56,243 nt of DNA, from contig DASQDR010000204.1 in NCBI GenBank assembly GCA_035634055.1, positions 1 through 56,243 on the forward strand, written 5' to 3'. The notes below the pieces were generated by a model, which had not been told where the DNA came from, did no database searches, and saw only the letters and a list, made by a program, of their open reading frames with translations. Of this stretch, positions 28,533-39,297 are shown piece after piece. A program made the position numbers and the translations under genes. Positions within the stretch are counted from its first letter, which is position 1. The number at the start of each line of letters is the position of its first letter. Source of the stretch: JAICTV01 sp035634055 (GTDB taxonomy: Bacteria; Planctomycetota; Phycisphaerae; Tepidisphaerales; Tepidisphaeraceae).

Positions 28533-28751
28533 ATGTCGGCCATGAAGACTTTGAACCTCGTCAAGGGCAAGCAGCAGTTTTGCTTCCGCTACGAGGTGGG
28601 CCAGGAATCGAAGGTCCTGGAGTCGTTGATCGAGATGGTCAACCGCCGCGAGCTCACCTTCGACTGGTTCGACGCCGCCGTCCTCTCACATCAGTTGGGC
28701 CAACATTTGGCCAAAGAGTTGAAGGGCTATTTGCCGAAGAAAGCAGCGTGA
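28533..28751 (+). CDS. conserved 72-residue protein of unknown function
   Basis: A small soluble protein: MSAMKTLNLVKGKQQFCFRY, then EVGQESKVLESLIEMVNRRE and LTFDWFDAAVLSHQLG, ending in a Lys-rich tail. GGGAG lies six bases before this ATG; in-frame ATGs two codons earlier and three later are alternatives. Sequence character (balanced charges, aromatic residues) supports a true gene. I do not know its function; the size and motif are like small proteins repeatedly seen in planctomycete genomes. It lies 261 bases upstream of the recombinase gene. Confidence 0.7.
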   Translation: MSAMKTLNLVKGKQQFCFRYEVGQESKVLESLIEMVNRRELTFDWFDAAVLSHQLGQHLAKELKGYLPKKAA

Positions 28752-29012
28752 GGTTATCGGGTTAAGGCGGCGCAAGCCGCGTCCGCCTTGCCGACCCGAT
28801 CCCTTACGCCGAGCAGCAACAAGCCGATCGCCGCGCGGGGACTCGCGACGGGCGGATCGGGCTTCCCCGGACATCGCCGGCCGGGGTGGCAGAGGTCGGA
28901 CGCGCCCCCGCTTCGGACGATGAAGCGCGGCCGGCGGCGGCCGATCTCCGCGGCAGACGGTGCGTCTGCCCGTCCAGGAGTTTCGCGTCTCTCGCCACCC
29001 GAACCGGTGAAT

Positions 29013-30113
29013 ATGCAAACCGTCACTTCCACGTCCGACACCCCGCAGCCGGCGGCGACGCCGCCGCAGCAGCACTTGTTGCAGCAGCGGGCGCAACCCG
29101 CCGTCAAGCGGTTCACGCCGCTGGTGCAGCAGTTCCTGGACTACCTCCAGCTCGAGAAGCACTTCTCGGACTACACCGTGAAGAGCTACGGAGCGGACCT
29201 GATCCAGTTCGGGCAGTTCCTGTCCGGCGAGATCGGGCAGCACAACGCCGAGCCGCCGCTCAACGTCGTCTTCCCGGAGACCCCCGCGTCGCTCGACGAG
29301 AAGCAGGTGAAGGCCGAGCCACTGCAGGTCCGCGAGTTCCTCGCCTACCTGTACGGCCAGAACTACACCAAGAGCACGACCGCCCGAAAGCTGGCGACGC
29401 TGCGCAGCTTCTACAAGTTCCTGATCCGCCGCGGGCTGGTCACCGTCAGTCCGCTGTCGCAGATCCGCACCCCGAAGCAGGAAAAGCGCCTGCCCAAGTG
29501 CCTGGACCTGGAGCAGGTCCAGAAGCTGCTGGACGCGCCCGGCGACGGCGACCTGCTGGCGGCGCGGGACAAGGCGATGCTCGAGGTGCTCTACTCCTCC
29601 GGCGTGCGCGTCAGCGAGCTGGTCGAGCTGAAGATGAGCGACATCGACCTGGACGAAGGCGTCCTCCGCGTTTTGGGCAAGGGGCGGAAGGAACGCCTCA
29701 CGCCGATCGGCAGCCAGGCGATCAACGCGATCCGCAAGTACCTGGAGTTCCGCAATGCCGACCCGCGCTTCCGCGTCGAGGGGGACAGCCGAGTCTTCCT
29801 GAACAAGCACGGCGAATCGCTCAGCACGCGATCGGTCCGCCGCAAGCTGGATAAGTACCTCGTCGCCGCCGGCCTGGATCCCGGGATCAGCCCGCACACG
29901 CTGCGTCACAGCTTCGCGACGCACCTGCTGAACAACGGCGCGGACCTCCGCAGCGTGCAGGAGCTGCTGGGGCATCAGAGCCTGAGCACGACGCAGATCT
30001 ACACGCACCTGACGACCACGCGGGTGAAGGAAGCCTACGACGCCGCCCACCCGCGCGCGGACGTGAGCACCATCCCGCACCCCGCCAGCAACCCGCTGCC
30101 GCGGGCGGGGTAG
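29013..30113 (+). CDS. xerD: XerC/XerD-type tyrosine recombinase
   Basis: A 366-residue site-specific recombinase of the kind that resolves chromosome dimers at dif. The N-terminal SAM-like DNA-binding domain covers about 30-155 and the catalytic domain 160-345. All six catalytic residues are visible: Arg199 (SSGVRVSEL), Lys223 (GKGRKERL), His295 and Arg298 (HTLRHSFATHLL), His321 (LLGHQSLSTTQ) and Tyr330 (QIYTHL). The N-terminus has a 30-residue Gln/Pro-rich extension not usual in Xer proteins. XerC or XerD cannot be told apart with certainty, and no mobile-element genes adjoin, so a housekeeping role is likeliest. Confidence 0.9.
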   Translation: MQTVTSTSDTPQPAATPPQQHLLQQRAQPAVKRFTPLVQQFLDYLQLEKHFSDYTVKSYGADLIQFGQFLSGEIGQHNAEPPLNVVFPETPASLDEKQVKAEPLQVREFLAYLYGQNYTKSTTARKLATLRSFYKFLIRRGLVTVSPLSQIRTPKQEKRLPKCLDLEQVQKLLDAPGDGDLLAARDKAMLEVLYSSGVRVSELVELKMSDIDLDEGVLRVLGKGRKERLTPIGSQAINAIRKYLEFRNADPRFRVEGDSRVFLNKHGESLSTRSVRRKLDKYLVAAGLDPGISPHTLRHSFATHLLNNGADLRSVQELLGHQSLSTTQIYTHLTTTRVKEAYDAAHPRADVSTIPHPASNPLPRAG

Positions 30114-30136
30114 GCGCTGTCAAAACTCGTTCACCG

Positions 30137-30166
30137 AGCAACCCCGGTCCATAGACTGGGGTTGCT
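30137..30166 (+). terminator. terminator after the Xer recombinase gene
   Basis: A 9-bp stem (30137-30145 with 30158-30166) with a 12-base loop, followed by TCGTTTGG, 24 bp after the stop. Confidence 0.65.
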
Positions 30167-30213
30167 TCGTTTGGCACGGTGACGGTCCCCGCTCCCTTCA
30201 TCCGCGCGCGCAA

Positions 30214-30243
30214 AAGAGCCCCGGTCTCGCGACCGGGGCTCTT
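30214..30243 (-). terminator. terminator of the DUF4870 gene
   Basis: A perfect 13-bp stem (30214-30226 with 30231-30243, loop TCGC). On the minus strand it ends in CTTTTG, 53 bp past the stop of the gene ending at 30297. It may also act from the plus side. Confidence 0.7.
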
Positions 30244-30296
30244 GCATCAGGGGGTGGGGAAAGGGTGTCTCGTCCTGCCCTCGATTTTAGGCAAAG

Positions 30297-30686
30297 TTAC
30301 TTGATGAACCGGATCGAGACCGGGTAGCGGTAGAGCTGCCCCTCGTTCGCTTTGATGCCGGCGATGATCGTCAGCACCAGCGCGCCGATCCCGACGGCGA
30401 AGAGCAGGAAGAAGCCGATCAGCACGAACACGAGCACGAGGCAGACCAGCACCGCGATCAGCAGCGTGAGCTGGAAGTTGACCGCCTCCTTGCCGTGCGC
30501 GTCGACGAACGCCGACTCCTTCTTCTTCATCTGCCAGATGACGATCGGCGCGATGAGGTTGGCGAAGGGGATCACGCACCCGATCAGGGCCGAGAGGTGG
30601 ACCAGCATTGCCCAGGTGCGGGCGTCCTTGTCCACCAAAGCATCCGCCGCCAACGCCGCAACATTGTCAAACGCAACCTGACTCAC
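30297..30686 (-). CDS. DUF4870 membrane protein
   Basis: A 129-residue membrane protein of the DUF4870/Tic20-like family. Three or four hydrophobic segments are seen: TWAMLVHLSALIGCVIPFANLIAPIVIW, then LTLLIAVLVCLVLVFVLIGFFLL and FAVGIGALVLTIIAG. The family signature AHGKEAVNFQLT lies between the first two. The GTG at 30686 is chosen because AGAGGAG lies eight bases upstream. Function unknown; members are often assigned a role in membrane traffic by remote similarity only. Confidence 0.85.
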   Translation of the reverse strand: MSQVAFDNVAALAADALVDKDARTWAMLVHLSALIGCVIPFANLIAPIVIWQMKKKESAFVDAHGKEAVNFQLTLLIAVLVCLVLVFVLIGFFLLFAVGIGALVLTIIAGIKANEGQLYRYPVSIRFIK

Positions 30687-30925
30687 GACTCGTACTCCTC
30701 TCGCTCGAACACACGCCCGCGTTCCGGCCGCACGCGACTGTCGCACGTGCCCTCAACCGGTCGGACGAGCGGAAATCTAGGGCGTGAACCACGCGCGCAT
30801 AAGTTCCCTGATCAGGGGGAACGCCGCCGGCGCACAGCCGGCGGCGCTCCTGGAAGCGCGCTCACTGTCCCCACCTGTCGATCCGGATAAAATGCTCCGC
30901 TTCACACTCCGACCGGAGCAACAGC

Positions 30926-32731
30926 ATGCGAAATTCCGCCGCGCGTTGGTCTCTCACCTTGTGCCTCACCCTCTCGCTGCTCGCGCCCGGCGCCGCAACG
31001 GCGCAGGAGCCGCCGGCGCAGACGCAGCCCTCCCTTCCGCACCTGGCCAAGCGCGGGCGGGCGACGCAGCTCATCGTTGACGGCAAGCCGTGGCTGATCC
31101 TCGGCGGCGAGACGAACAACACCGTCTCTTCTGACCTCTCCGCGATGGAGACCATCTGGCCGCGACTCAAGCGCATGCACCTCAACACGGTGCTGGTCGC
31201 CGTCGCGTGGGACTGGGTGGAGCCGGAGGAGGGCAAGTTCGACTTCCGCCTGGTGGACGAGCTGCTCGCCGGCGCGCGGAAGAACGATTTGCGCGTGGTG
31301 CTGCTGTGGTTCGGGAGCTGGAAGAACTCCGTCTCCAGCTTCGTGCCGGCGTGGGTGAAGGCGGACCAAAAGCGCTTCCCGCGGGTGCGCATCAAGGGCG
31401 GCCGGGCGGTGGAGATCCTCTCGCCGTTCAGCGACGCCAACCGCGAGGCGGACCAGCGGGCGTACGTCGCCTTGATGCGGCACGTGCGCCAGGCGGACGC
31501 GGGGCGCAATACGGTCATCATGATGCAGATGCAGAACGAGGTCGGCGTGCTCGGCGACTCGCGCGACCGCTCGGAGCCGGCGGAGGTCGCCTTCCGCCAG
31601 CCGGTCCCGCAAGAGCTGATGGCCTACTTGCGCGACAACCGCGAGCGCCTTTACCCCGACCTCCGCAAGCTCTGGGAATCCGCCGGCGCGAAAATCGAAG
31701 GAAGCTGGACGGACGTGTTCGGCGACTCGCCCTCCACCGACGAGATCTTCATGGCTTGGCACTACGCCCGCTACATGGACGCCATGAGCAAGGCGGGCAA
31801 GGACGTGCACCCGCTGCCGGTCTTCACCAACACGTGGATCGTCCAGCCCGAGGACGAGCGTCCGGGCGACTACCCGAGCGGCGGGCCGGAGCCGCTGGTG
31901 ATCGACGTCTGGCGCGCGGGCGCACCGGCCATCGACTTCAACGCGCCGGACATCTACCTGCCGGAGTTCGCCCTCTGGCTCGAGCGCTTCGACCGCCCGA
32001 ACAACCCGCTGTTCGTCCCCGAAGCGCGGGGCGACGCCACCGGCGCCGCCAACGCGTTTTACGCGATCGGGCGGCACGCCTCGATGGGTTATTCGCCGTT
32101 CGGCATCGACAGCATGAGCCGCCTGCTGCCGCGCCCTGAGCAGTCGACCACGCCGGCGGCGGTGGCGACGACGGCGCCGCTGGCGCCCACGCTGTCGTCG
32201 TCGCCGTCCGCCGCCGCTGCCGCCGCCGCGGTTGATGTGGAATCGCTGCCGCTGCCGCGCGCGTATGCGGTTCTCGAACAGCTCGCGCCGTTGATCCTCG
32301 AGCACCAGGCGTCCGGGCGCATCACCGGGGCGTCGCTCGGGCGGGACAAGACGCAGGAGCAGTTGCGGCTGGGCGACTACCTGATCAACGTCTCGGTCCG
32401 CCGCAACCGCCTCAACCCATCGCAGGCGGCGCCGCTCGGTTACGGGCTGTTCATCCAGACCGGCCCCGACGAGTACTTCGTCGCCGGCAACGACATCCAG
32501 GTGACCTTCACCCCGGCCGGCGACGAGCAGGCGATCGCGGGGCTGGCGCGGGTGGAGGCGGGAACCTTCAAGGACGGGAAGTGGACGCCCAGCCGGATCC
32601 TCAGCGGCGACGACGTCCTGCTCGACTACAAGCTCGCCGGCGCCGCCGAGAAACGGCAATCCGGCAGCGGCCTGCGATTCGACTCCAGCGGGCCGCGCAT
32701 CCAGCGGGTGACGCTGTACAAGTATCGGTGA
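30926..32731 (+). CDS. secreted GH35-like glycoside hydrolase (DUF5597)
   Basis: A 601-residue exported enzyme with a signal peptide ending AATAQ (residues 1-27). The TIM-barrel resembles beta-galactosidases of family GH35: GKPWLILGGETNN, LNTVLVAVAWDWVEPEEGKFDF, acid/base candidate MQMQNEVG (Glu), and nucleophile candidate NPLFVPEARG (Glu). The C-terminal part (LGDYLINVSVRRN...YGLFIQTGPDEYFVAGND) matches DUF5597, which is appended to such barrels. Between them is an Ala/Thr/Ser/Pro linker of about 40 residues containing eight Ala in nine residues. GGAG precedes the ATG. Substrate probably a galactoside or related glycan (inference). Confidence 0.85.
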   Translation: MRNSAARWSLTLCLTLSLLAPGAATAQEPPAQTQPSLPHLAKRGRATQLIVDGKPWLILGGETNNTVSSDLSAMETIWPRLKRMHLNTVLVAVAWDWVEPEEGKFDFRLVDELLAGARKNDLRVVLLWFGSWKNSVSSFVPAWVKADQKRFPRVRIKGGRAVEILSPFSDANREADQRAYVALMRHVRQADAGRNTVIMMQMQNEVGVLGDSRDRSEPAEVAFRQPVPQELMAYLRDNRERLYPDLRKLWESAGAKIEGSWTDVFGDSPSTDEIFMAWHYARYMDAMSKAGKDVHPLPVFTNTWIVQPEDERPGDYPSGGPEPLVIDVWRAGAPAIDFNAPDIYLPEFALWLERFDRPNNPLFVPEARGDATGAANAFYAIGRHASMGYSPFGIDSMSRLLPRPEQSTTPAAVATTAPLAPTLSSSPSAAAAAAAVDVESLPLPRAYAVLEQLAPLILEHQASGRITGASLGRDKTQEQLRLGDYLINVSVRRNRLNPSQAAPLGYGLFIQTGPDEYFVAGNDIQVTFTPAGDEQAIAGLARVEAGTFKDGKWTPSRILSGDDVLLDYKLAGAAEKRQSGSGLRFDSSGPRIQRVTLYKYR

Positions 32732-32764
32732 GCCGGGGCCGCGGCCCAGCGTCGACGAACGATC

Positions 32765-35140
32765 TTACGGCGCGGCCTCCGGTGGCGGCGCTGGTTCGGC
32801 GGCGCCGGGCTGCGGAGCCCCGGCCGGTGGGTTCGCCCGCGCCTCGTGGTACAAATCGACCATGCTCTTCCGCCCGCTCTTGACGTTGGGGTTCTGCTGA
32901 ATGGTGCGCTGGTAGCCCGCGTCCATCTGCCGGCAGAACTCCAGGCGGTCCGCCTCGTCCCACAGTTGCAGGTGCCAGCGCCAGTTTGCCAGCAGCTCGG
33001 CCGGCGCGCCGTTGGTCGTCGCTAGGCGATAAGCCAGCAGCCGCAACGGGCGTTGCAGCGGCACGGCAGAAGCGTCGTCGTAGCGGCCGTCGAGTTCCTC
33101 CCAGATCCGCCGCGCCTCGCGCACGGGCGCGGGCTCGTCCGCGCCGGCATCGGGCGCCTTGGGCGGGCCCCAGTTGCCGGGGTCCAGCAGCGGGCTGGGG
33201 AGCGAGTCGATCTCTTCCTTCGCCTGCCCTTGAACGCGGTCAAAGTAGACCGCGCTGAGCTTGGCGACAAAGCTGTAGTTGCGCCCGACCTTTACGCGGT
33301 ACTTCTGCCCGCCGGGCAGCAGGAACTGCTTGTAGACCGAGTGGTAGAACTCGCGCACGCGCGTCTGCGCCAGCGCGGGCGCGAGGTCGGCGTCGGCGAT
33401 CGCGCCGTCGGCCGGCTTGATCTCCACGAGGTAGTCGCGGAAGCGGTTCTGCTTCACGTGGCCGTCGTAGTTGGAGAACAGCAGCGTCATGCGGTGCACG
33501 CCCGCGCTGGGAACCTCCACGTCGATCCACAGGTCCGGGCCTTCGAAGGTATCGGGGTAGGAGACGGCGTCGAACGAGCCGTCGTTCCACTCGCAGAAGA
33601 GGCGGGTGAAGGAGTTGGGGACGTAGACGCCGCGCGGGTCGGGCGTGTCCTTGTTGTCGAAATACGTGTACGGGCCGCCGGCGGTGGCGCTGGGGCCGAC
33701 CTTGAACTCCGCGCCGTAGCCATTGGCCCAGCCGACGATGCCGTAGAACGGGTAGGCCGCCTTCTGCCAGCCGTACCGCCCCGCGCCGTCGCCGCTGGTC
33801 TGCCAGTCCTCGCCAAGGTATGCGGGCGCGAGCGGCGCCCGCTTGGCGGCGGCAAGTTTCTCGCGCATCGCGTCCAGCCGCTTCGCACCGATCGTCAGCG
33901 GTGACGGAAGCGCCGCCGGCCCGCCGGACGGTTTCCGCGCCGGCGCGTGGGCGCGGGCGGCCTCCGCTGGAGCGGCGTCGGCAGTCGGGATCGGGCAGGT
34001 CACCAGCGCCTGCCCGATCGTGCCGAGCCACATCGTGTCCGCAATCGGCGCGGGGGCGATGCACGCGACGTAGTCGAACGCCCCCGGACCCACGGCGAGC
34101 GCGGCCGGCGCGTTGGCGATCGGGCGATCGGCAGCCACGAGCGTGCGGGCGTCAATCAGGTCGAAGCCGGACTTGCGGTAGCCCACCCACAGCCCGCCCG
34201 CCGCGTCCTCGGCCAGGCTCTTGACGTCATCCTCGGCCAGCGGCGGGGCGTCGGGCGGGACCGCCCATCCTGGCGGCGGGCCGACGGAACTCTCCCTCAC
34301 CTTCTCGGCGTAATTCCGGCCGCGAACGAACGTCCACGATTTCCCCTCATCGCGGCTGGCGGACAACCCGCCGCACGTCGCGACGAACACCGCGCCGTCG
34401 CGCATCACCAGGATGTCGTTGATCAGGTTGGACGGCAGGTTCTTCCCTGTCGCGTCCGTCGGCAATTGTTCCGGGCCGACGATTCTCCTCCACGTCGCGT
34501 AGTTGTCGCTCGGGCTGCCGATCGCCAGCCCGTCGCACTGCGTGCCGACATAGAGCGTGCCGTCGCGAGCGAACGCGAGCGCGGCGGCTTGGTCCGATGG
34601 CAGCCCCTCGGCGCGCGTGAAGTGGGACCAGTCGTCGTTAGAGATGGAGTAGCGCGCCAGGCCAAGGTCGGTCGCCATCCAGACGTCGCCGTCGAGCGGG
34701 CTGACGGCAATGCGGAAGACGCGGTGGCCGAGCGGACCTTCAGGGGCATCGTAGTTCTTCCACTCGTGCCCGTTGTAGACCGAGACGCCGCGGGAGCCGT
34801 GCCCCACCCAAAGTCGCGCGGCGCGGTCGACGGCGATCGCGCGAACGCTGTTGTCACCCGCCGCGGGGCCGGTGAATTCGGAGCGGGACCAGCGATCACC
34901 GCCAGGGCGGGCGTCCCACAAGCCGTGGGCCTCGGTTCCGACCCACGCAGTCTCGCCGGCGGTGGCAATGGCGGTGATGAGCCGCCCTTGCGCCTCGGTG
35001 TTCCACAGTGGCATCCCCGGGCGATCGACCGGCTCCGCCGCCCGCGTCGCGCGGGGCAACGCGAGCGCGGCGGCGGCGACTATGAAGCTCAGGGCGAGCA
35101 GGGATACGAGTGTCCGACGGCGACGCGTGATCGGCTTCAA
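32765..35140 (-). CDS. secreted two-component-type beta-propeller protein
   Basis: A 791-residue protein. The start is TTG at 35140, preceded by GGGAGG; KPITRRRRTLVSLLALSFIV then forms a signal peptide. The first 350 residues repeat short blades such as AWVGTEAHGLWD, LWVGHGSRGVSVYNGHEW, VWMATDLGLARYS and LYVGTQCDGLAIG, the pattern of two-component regulator propellers that sense ligands. No kinase follows. The second half carries a jelly-roll-like domain (GIVGWANGYGAEFKVGPS...FEGPDLWIDVEVPSAGVHRMTLLFSNYDG), then a helical tail and Ala/Pro end. Its ligand and partner are unknown. It may act on the surface or periplasm. Confidence 0.75.
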   Translation of the reverse strand: MKPITRRRRTLVSLLALSFIVAAAALALPRATRAAEPVDRPGMPLWNTEAQGRLITAIATAGETAWVGTEAHGLWDARPGGDRWSRSEFTGPAAGDNSVRAIAVDRAARLWVGHGSRGVSVYNGHEWKNYDAPEGPLGHRVFRIAVSPLDGDVWMATDLGLARYSISNDDWSHFTRAEGLPSDQAAALAFARDGTLYVGTQCDGLAIGSPSDNYATWRRIVGPEQLPTDATGKNLPSNLINDILVMRDGAVFVATCGGLSASRDEGKSWTFVRGRNYAEKVRESSVGPPPGWAVPPDAPPLAEDDVKSLAEDAAGGLWVGYRKSGFDLIDARTLVAADRPIANAPAALAVGPGAFDYVACIAPAPIADTMWLGTIGQALVTCPIPTADAAPAEAARAHAPARKPSGGPAALPSPLTIGAKRLDAMREKLAAAKRAPLAPAYLGEDWQTSGDGAGRYGWQKAAYPFYGIVGWANGYGAEFKVGPSATAGGPYTYFDNKDTPDPRGVYVPNSFTRLFCEWNDGSFDAVSYPDTFEGPDLWIDVEVPSAGVHRMTLLFSNYDGHVKQNRFRDYLVEIKPADGAIADADLAPALAQTRVREFYHSVYKQFLLPGGQKYRVKVGRNYSFVAKLSAVYFDRVQGQAKEEIDSLPSPLLDPGNWGPPKAPDAGADEPAPVREARRIWEELDGRYDDASAVPLQRPLRLLAYRLATTNGAPAELLANWRWHLQLWDEADRLEFCRQMDAGYQRTIQQNPNVKSGRKSMVDLYHEARANPPAGAPQPGAAEPAPPPEAAP

Positions 35141-35425
35141 CGAAACCTCCCATCTTGCGACGGCTACGACTGCCTCTTCCGGATGACATGAATGTCCGGC
35201 CGACCGCTTCACGCGACGTTGCCGCCGGTGCGCGGTGAAGTACGCGATTGACCCCGCCCTGTTCCCGCCCCGGAAAAACGTTACGCGCCGCCCGCCCCCG
35301 CGGCAAAGGTTTGTCGGGAGTCCGCCCGCAAGCGAATGGCGACGACGTGGACGGGCCGCCACGAATCTGCCCGTTCGTGCGAGTCGGCCGGGCGCGCGGT
35401 GGTGTGGCTTCTTCGCGGGCCGGGG

Positions 35426-36667
<1,242 letters not shown>

Positions 36668-36810
36668 GCTCTTTGCCCGTGATGGGGGCTGCCCGGGAGG
36701 CGGGATTATATTCCCCGCCGCCTGTTGCACAATCGCCCCGGGCGCCGCGGCAGCGCCGCCCTGCCGCGCGCCGGTTCCGCCGCGCGGCACGAATGGCGCG
36801 CTTTGTCACA

Positions 36811-36826
36811 TGCCCAACCATGGGCA
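36811..36826. promoter_or_regulatory. candidate operator upstream of the bd oxidase genes
   Basis: A perfect inverted repeat TGCCCA-ACCA-TGGGCA, 30 bases before the cydA-type ATG and directly after TTGTCA, which would make a good -35 hexamer. Size and symmetry suit a dimeric regulator. Confidence 0.35.
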
Positions 36827-36856
36827 ACCCGGCGCGCGCGACTAAGATCCCGCAGC

Positions 36857-38215
36857 ATGGACACGCTTACCGCGGCACGTTGGCAAATGGCGTTGTCGCT
36901 GGCGTTTCACATGGTCTTCGCCGCCGTCGGCATCGGGCTGCCGTTCATGCTCGTGATCGTGGAGGCTGCCCACCTGCGCACCGGCCGCCCGCACTACAAG
37001 CGGCTGGCGCAAAAGTGGGCGAAGGTGACCGGGCTGCTGTTCGCGATCGGCGCGGTCTCTGGCACGGCCCTCTCGTTCGAGCTCGGGCTGCTCTGGCCGC
37101 GCTACATGAAGATTATGGGTCCGGTCGTCGGTCACCTGTTTGCCCTGGAGGGGTACGCCTTCTTCGTGGAGGCGATCTTCATCGGGCTCTACCTGTACGG
37201 GTGGGACAAGCTCTCGCCGCGCGGGCACTGGCTGTGCGGCGTCGTTGTGGCCATCTCGGGCGCGCTCTCCGGGTGGTTCGTTCTCGGCGTGAACGCGTGG
37301 ATGCAGGTGCCGGTCGGCTTCACGCGCGACGCGGCCGGCGCGGTGACCGTTACCGATCCCCGGGCCATCTTCAAGCAGGCGGGGTGGGTCTACATGGCGG
37401 TGCACTCGACGCTGTCGTGCTACATCTCGGTCGGCTTCGCCGTCGCCGGCGTCTACGCCGCCGGGTGGCTGCGCGGGAAGCGCGACGACTACCACCGCGC
37501 GGCTATCGTGACCGGGATGGCAGTCGGGGGGATCTGCGCGCTGGCGCAGCCGCTCAGCGGCGACCTGCTCGCCAAGTTCGTCTTCCGCACGCAGCCGGCG
37601 AAGTTCGCCGCGATGGAGGGGCAGTTCAAAACCGAGCCGCGCGCACCGCTCCGCATCGGGGGGTGGCCGAACGTTGAAGAAGGCCGGACCGACCTGGCGC
37701 TGGAGATCCCGGGCGGCTTGAGCTTCCTGGCCGCGCACGACTCGTCGGCCGTCGTGCCGGGCCTCGAATCGATTCCGCGCGACCGCTGGCCCAACGTGCA
37801 CCTCACCCACGCGATGTTCCAGGTAATGGTCGGCCTGGGGACGTTGCTCATGCTGCTCACCGTGTGGTTCTGGTGGACGTGGTGGCGGCGGCGCGGCGGC
37901 GGCGCGCTCGAGAACCGCTGGCTGCTCCGCGCCGTGCTCGCCGCCGCCCCCATGGGATTCGTCGCGCTCGAGGCGGGGTGGATGGTGACCGAGGTCGGGC
38001 GGCAGCCTTGGGTGATCAACGGCGTCATGCTCACGCGCGATGCGGTGACGCCGGTGGGATCCGTTGGTCCGATGTTCGTCGGCTTCACGCTGCTCTACGT
38101 CGTGCTCGCGGCGACAACGATCGTCCTGCTGCGGGCGCTGCGCTCGGACGACACCGATCCGGCGCCGCAGGACGTCCCGGCCGCGACGCCGGCGATGGCG
38201 GCGGTGCCGTCGTGA
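36857..38215 (+). CDS. cioA: cytochrome bd ubiquinol oxidase subunit I, cyanide-insensitive type
   Basis: A 452-residue membrane subunit with nine helices that carries haem b558, b595 and d and oxidises quinol. The haem-ligand His near residue 18 (SLAFHMVFAAVG), the GWVYMAVHSTLSCY region with another His, and the GRQPWVINGVMLTRDAV motif are all typical. The periplasmic Q loop is short, which places it with the cyanide-insensitive CioA branch and not the long-loop E. coli CydA. The ATG at 36857 matches the family start. The next gene overlaps its stop, so subunits are made together. Pro/Ala-rich tail. Confidence 0.94.
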   Translation: MDTLTAARWQMALSLAFHMVFAAVGIGLPFMLVIVEAAHLRTGRPHYKRLAQKWAKVTGLLFAIGAVSGTALSFELGLLWPRYMKIMGPVVGHLFALEGYAFFVEAIFIGLYLYGWDKLSPRGHWLCGVVVAISGALSGWFVLGVNAWMQVPVGFTRDAAGAVTVTDPRAIFKQAGWVYMAVHSTLSCYISVGFAVAGVYAAGWLRGKRDDYHRAAIVTGMAVGGICALAQPLSGDLLAKFVFRTQPAKFAAMEGQFKTEPRAPLRIGGWPNVEEGRTDLALEIPGGLSFLAAHDSSAVVPGLESIPRDRWPNVHLTHAMFQVMVGLGTLLMLLTVWFWWTWWRRRGGGALENRWLLRAVLAAAPMGFVALEAGWMVTEVGRQPWVINGVMLTRDAVTPVGSVGPMFVGFTLLYVVLAATTIVLLRALRSDDTDPAPQDVPAATPAMAAVPS

Positions 38216-39282
38216 GCGACTTCACCCTCGCCTACGCCGCCGCCGCCGCGGCGCTGATCGGCCTGATGGCCTACGCCGTGCTGGCGGGCGCGGATTTTGG
38301 GGGAGGCGTGTGGGACCTCTTCGCGACCGGGCCGCGGCGGCGCCTTCAGCGGCAGGCGATCGCCGACGCCATGGGCCCGGTCTGGGAGGCGAACCACGTC
38401 TGGATGATCTTCGTCATCGTGGTGCTGTTCACCTGTTTTCCGCGCGGTTTCGCCGCGCTCGGGGTGGCGCTGTTCGTGCCGTTCCACCTGGCGCTGCTCG
38501 GCATCATGCTGCGCGGCGCCGCATTCGTGTTCCGCGGGTACGACGAGCGGGCGGCCGCGCGCCAGCGGCGCAGGCACGGGCAGCGCAGCACGGTCTGGGG
38601 CGCGGTGTTCGGGGTGGCGTCGCTCATCGCGCCGTTCCTGCTCGGCGCCGCCTTCGGTGCGATCACCTCTGGCATCATCCGTGTCGCCGCCGCTGACGGG
38701 CGCGTCAGCTACGTCACCGCGGGCGCGATGCCGTGGCTGAACCTTTACTCCGTCTCCTGCGGGCTGCTGGCGCTATCGACGTGCGCGTACCTCGCGGCGG
38801 TTTACCTGACGGCCGAGACCCAAGACGAGCTGCGCGACGATTTCCGCCGCCGCGCGATCGTCGCAGGCACGGTGACCGCCGCGCTGGCGGCCGCCGTGCT
38901 CGTGCTGGCGCGGTCGGAGGCAACGTGGTTCTTCCACCGCTTGATCAGCCCGCAGGCGTGGCCGGTCCTGGCGGCCGGCCTGCTCTGCTTTGCGGCGTCC
39001 GCATGGGCCGTCTTCACCCGCCGGTATCACCTCAGCCGCGTCTTCGCCGCCGGCGAGATCGTGCTGCTCTTGCTCGGGTGGGGCGTCTCGTACCAGCCGT
39101 ACCTGGTCTATCCCGACATCACGCTCGTGAGCTCGATGGCGCCGCGGGCGACCGTCCGCTTTCTGCTGGCGACGCTGCCGTTCGGGATGGCGGTCCTCGT
39201 GCCATCGCTCTGGCTGCTGCTCAGGGTCTTCAAGCCAACGCTGGTGGCGCCGGAAGGACGCTCGGACCGCCCTTCGAGCTGA
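38212..39282 (+). CDS. cioB: cytochrome bd oxidase subunit II
   Basis: A 356-residue membrane partner of subunit I. The GTG start overlaps the cioA stop (GTGA). The family start FTLAYAAAAAALIGLMAYAVLAGADFGGGVWDL and the WEANHVWMIFVIVVLFTCFP motif are clear, with about eight helices to LVYPDITLVSSMAPRATVRF. It ends 15 bp before the convergent stop of the vWA gene. With cioA it forms a complete two-gene oxidase operon; no cydX-like small subunit or cydCD transporter is near. Confidence 0.95.
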   Translation: MSDFTLAYAAAAAALIGLMAYAVLAGADFGGGVWDLFATGPRRRLQRQAIADAMGPVWEANHVWMIFVIVVLFTCFPRGFAALGVALFVPFHLALLGIMLRGAAFVFRGYDERAAARQRRRHGQRSTVWGAVFGVASLIAPFLLGAAFGAITSGIIRVAAADGRVSYVTAGAMPWLNLYSVSCGLLALSTCAYLAAVYLTAETQDELRDDFRRRAIVAGTVTAALAAAVLVLARSEATWFFHRLISPQAWPVLAAGLLCFAASAWAVFTRRYHLSRVFAAGEIVLLLLGWGVSYQPYLVYPDITLVSSMAPRATVRFLLATLPFGMAVLVPSLWLLLRVFKPTLVAPEGRSDRPSS

Positions 39283-39297
39283 GCAACCAAATGCGAG

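Noticed and set aside
29013..30113. Recombinase as a sign of a mobile element or integron
   Set aside because: No attachment site, direct repeats, cargo or partner genes; the motifs fit a housekeeping Xer protein.
30888..30893. TAAAAT as -10 of the GH35-like gene
   Set aside because: No acceptable -35 at 16-18 bases upstream; could be a weak promoter but not supported.
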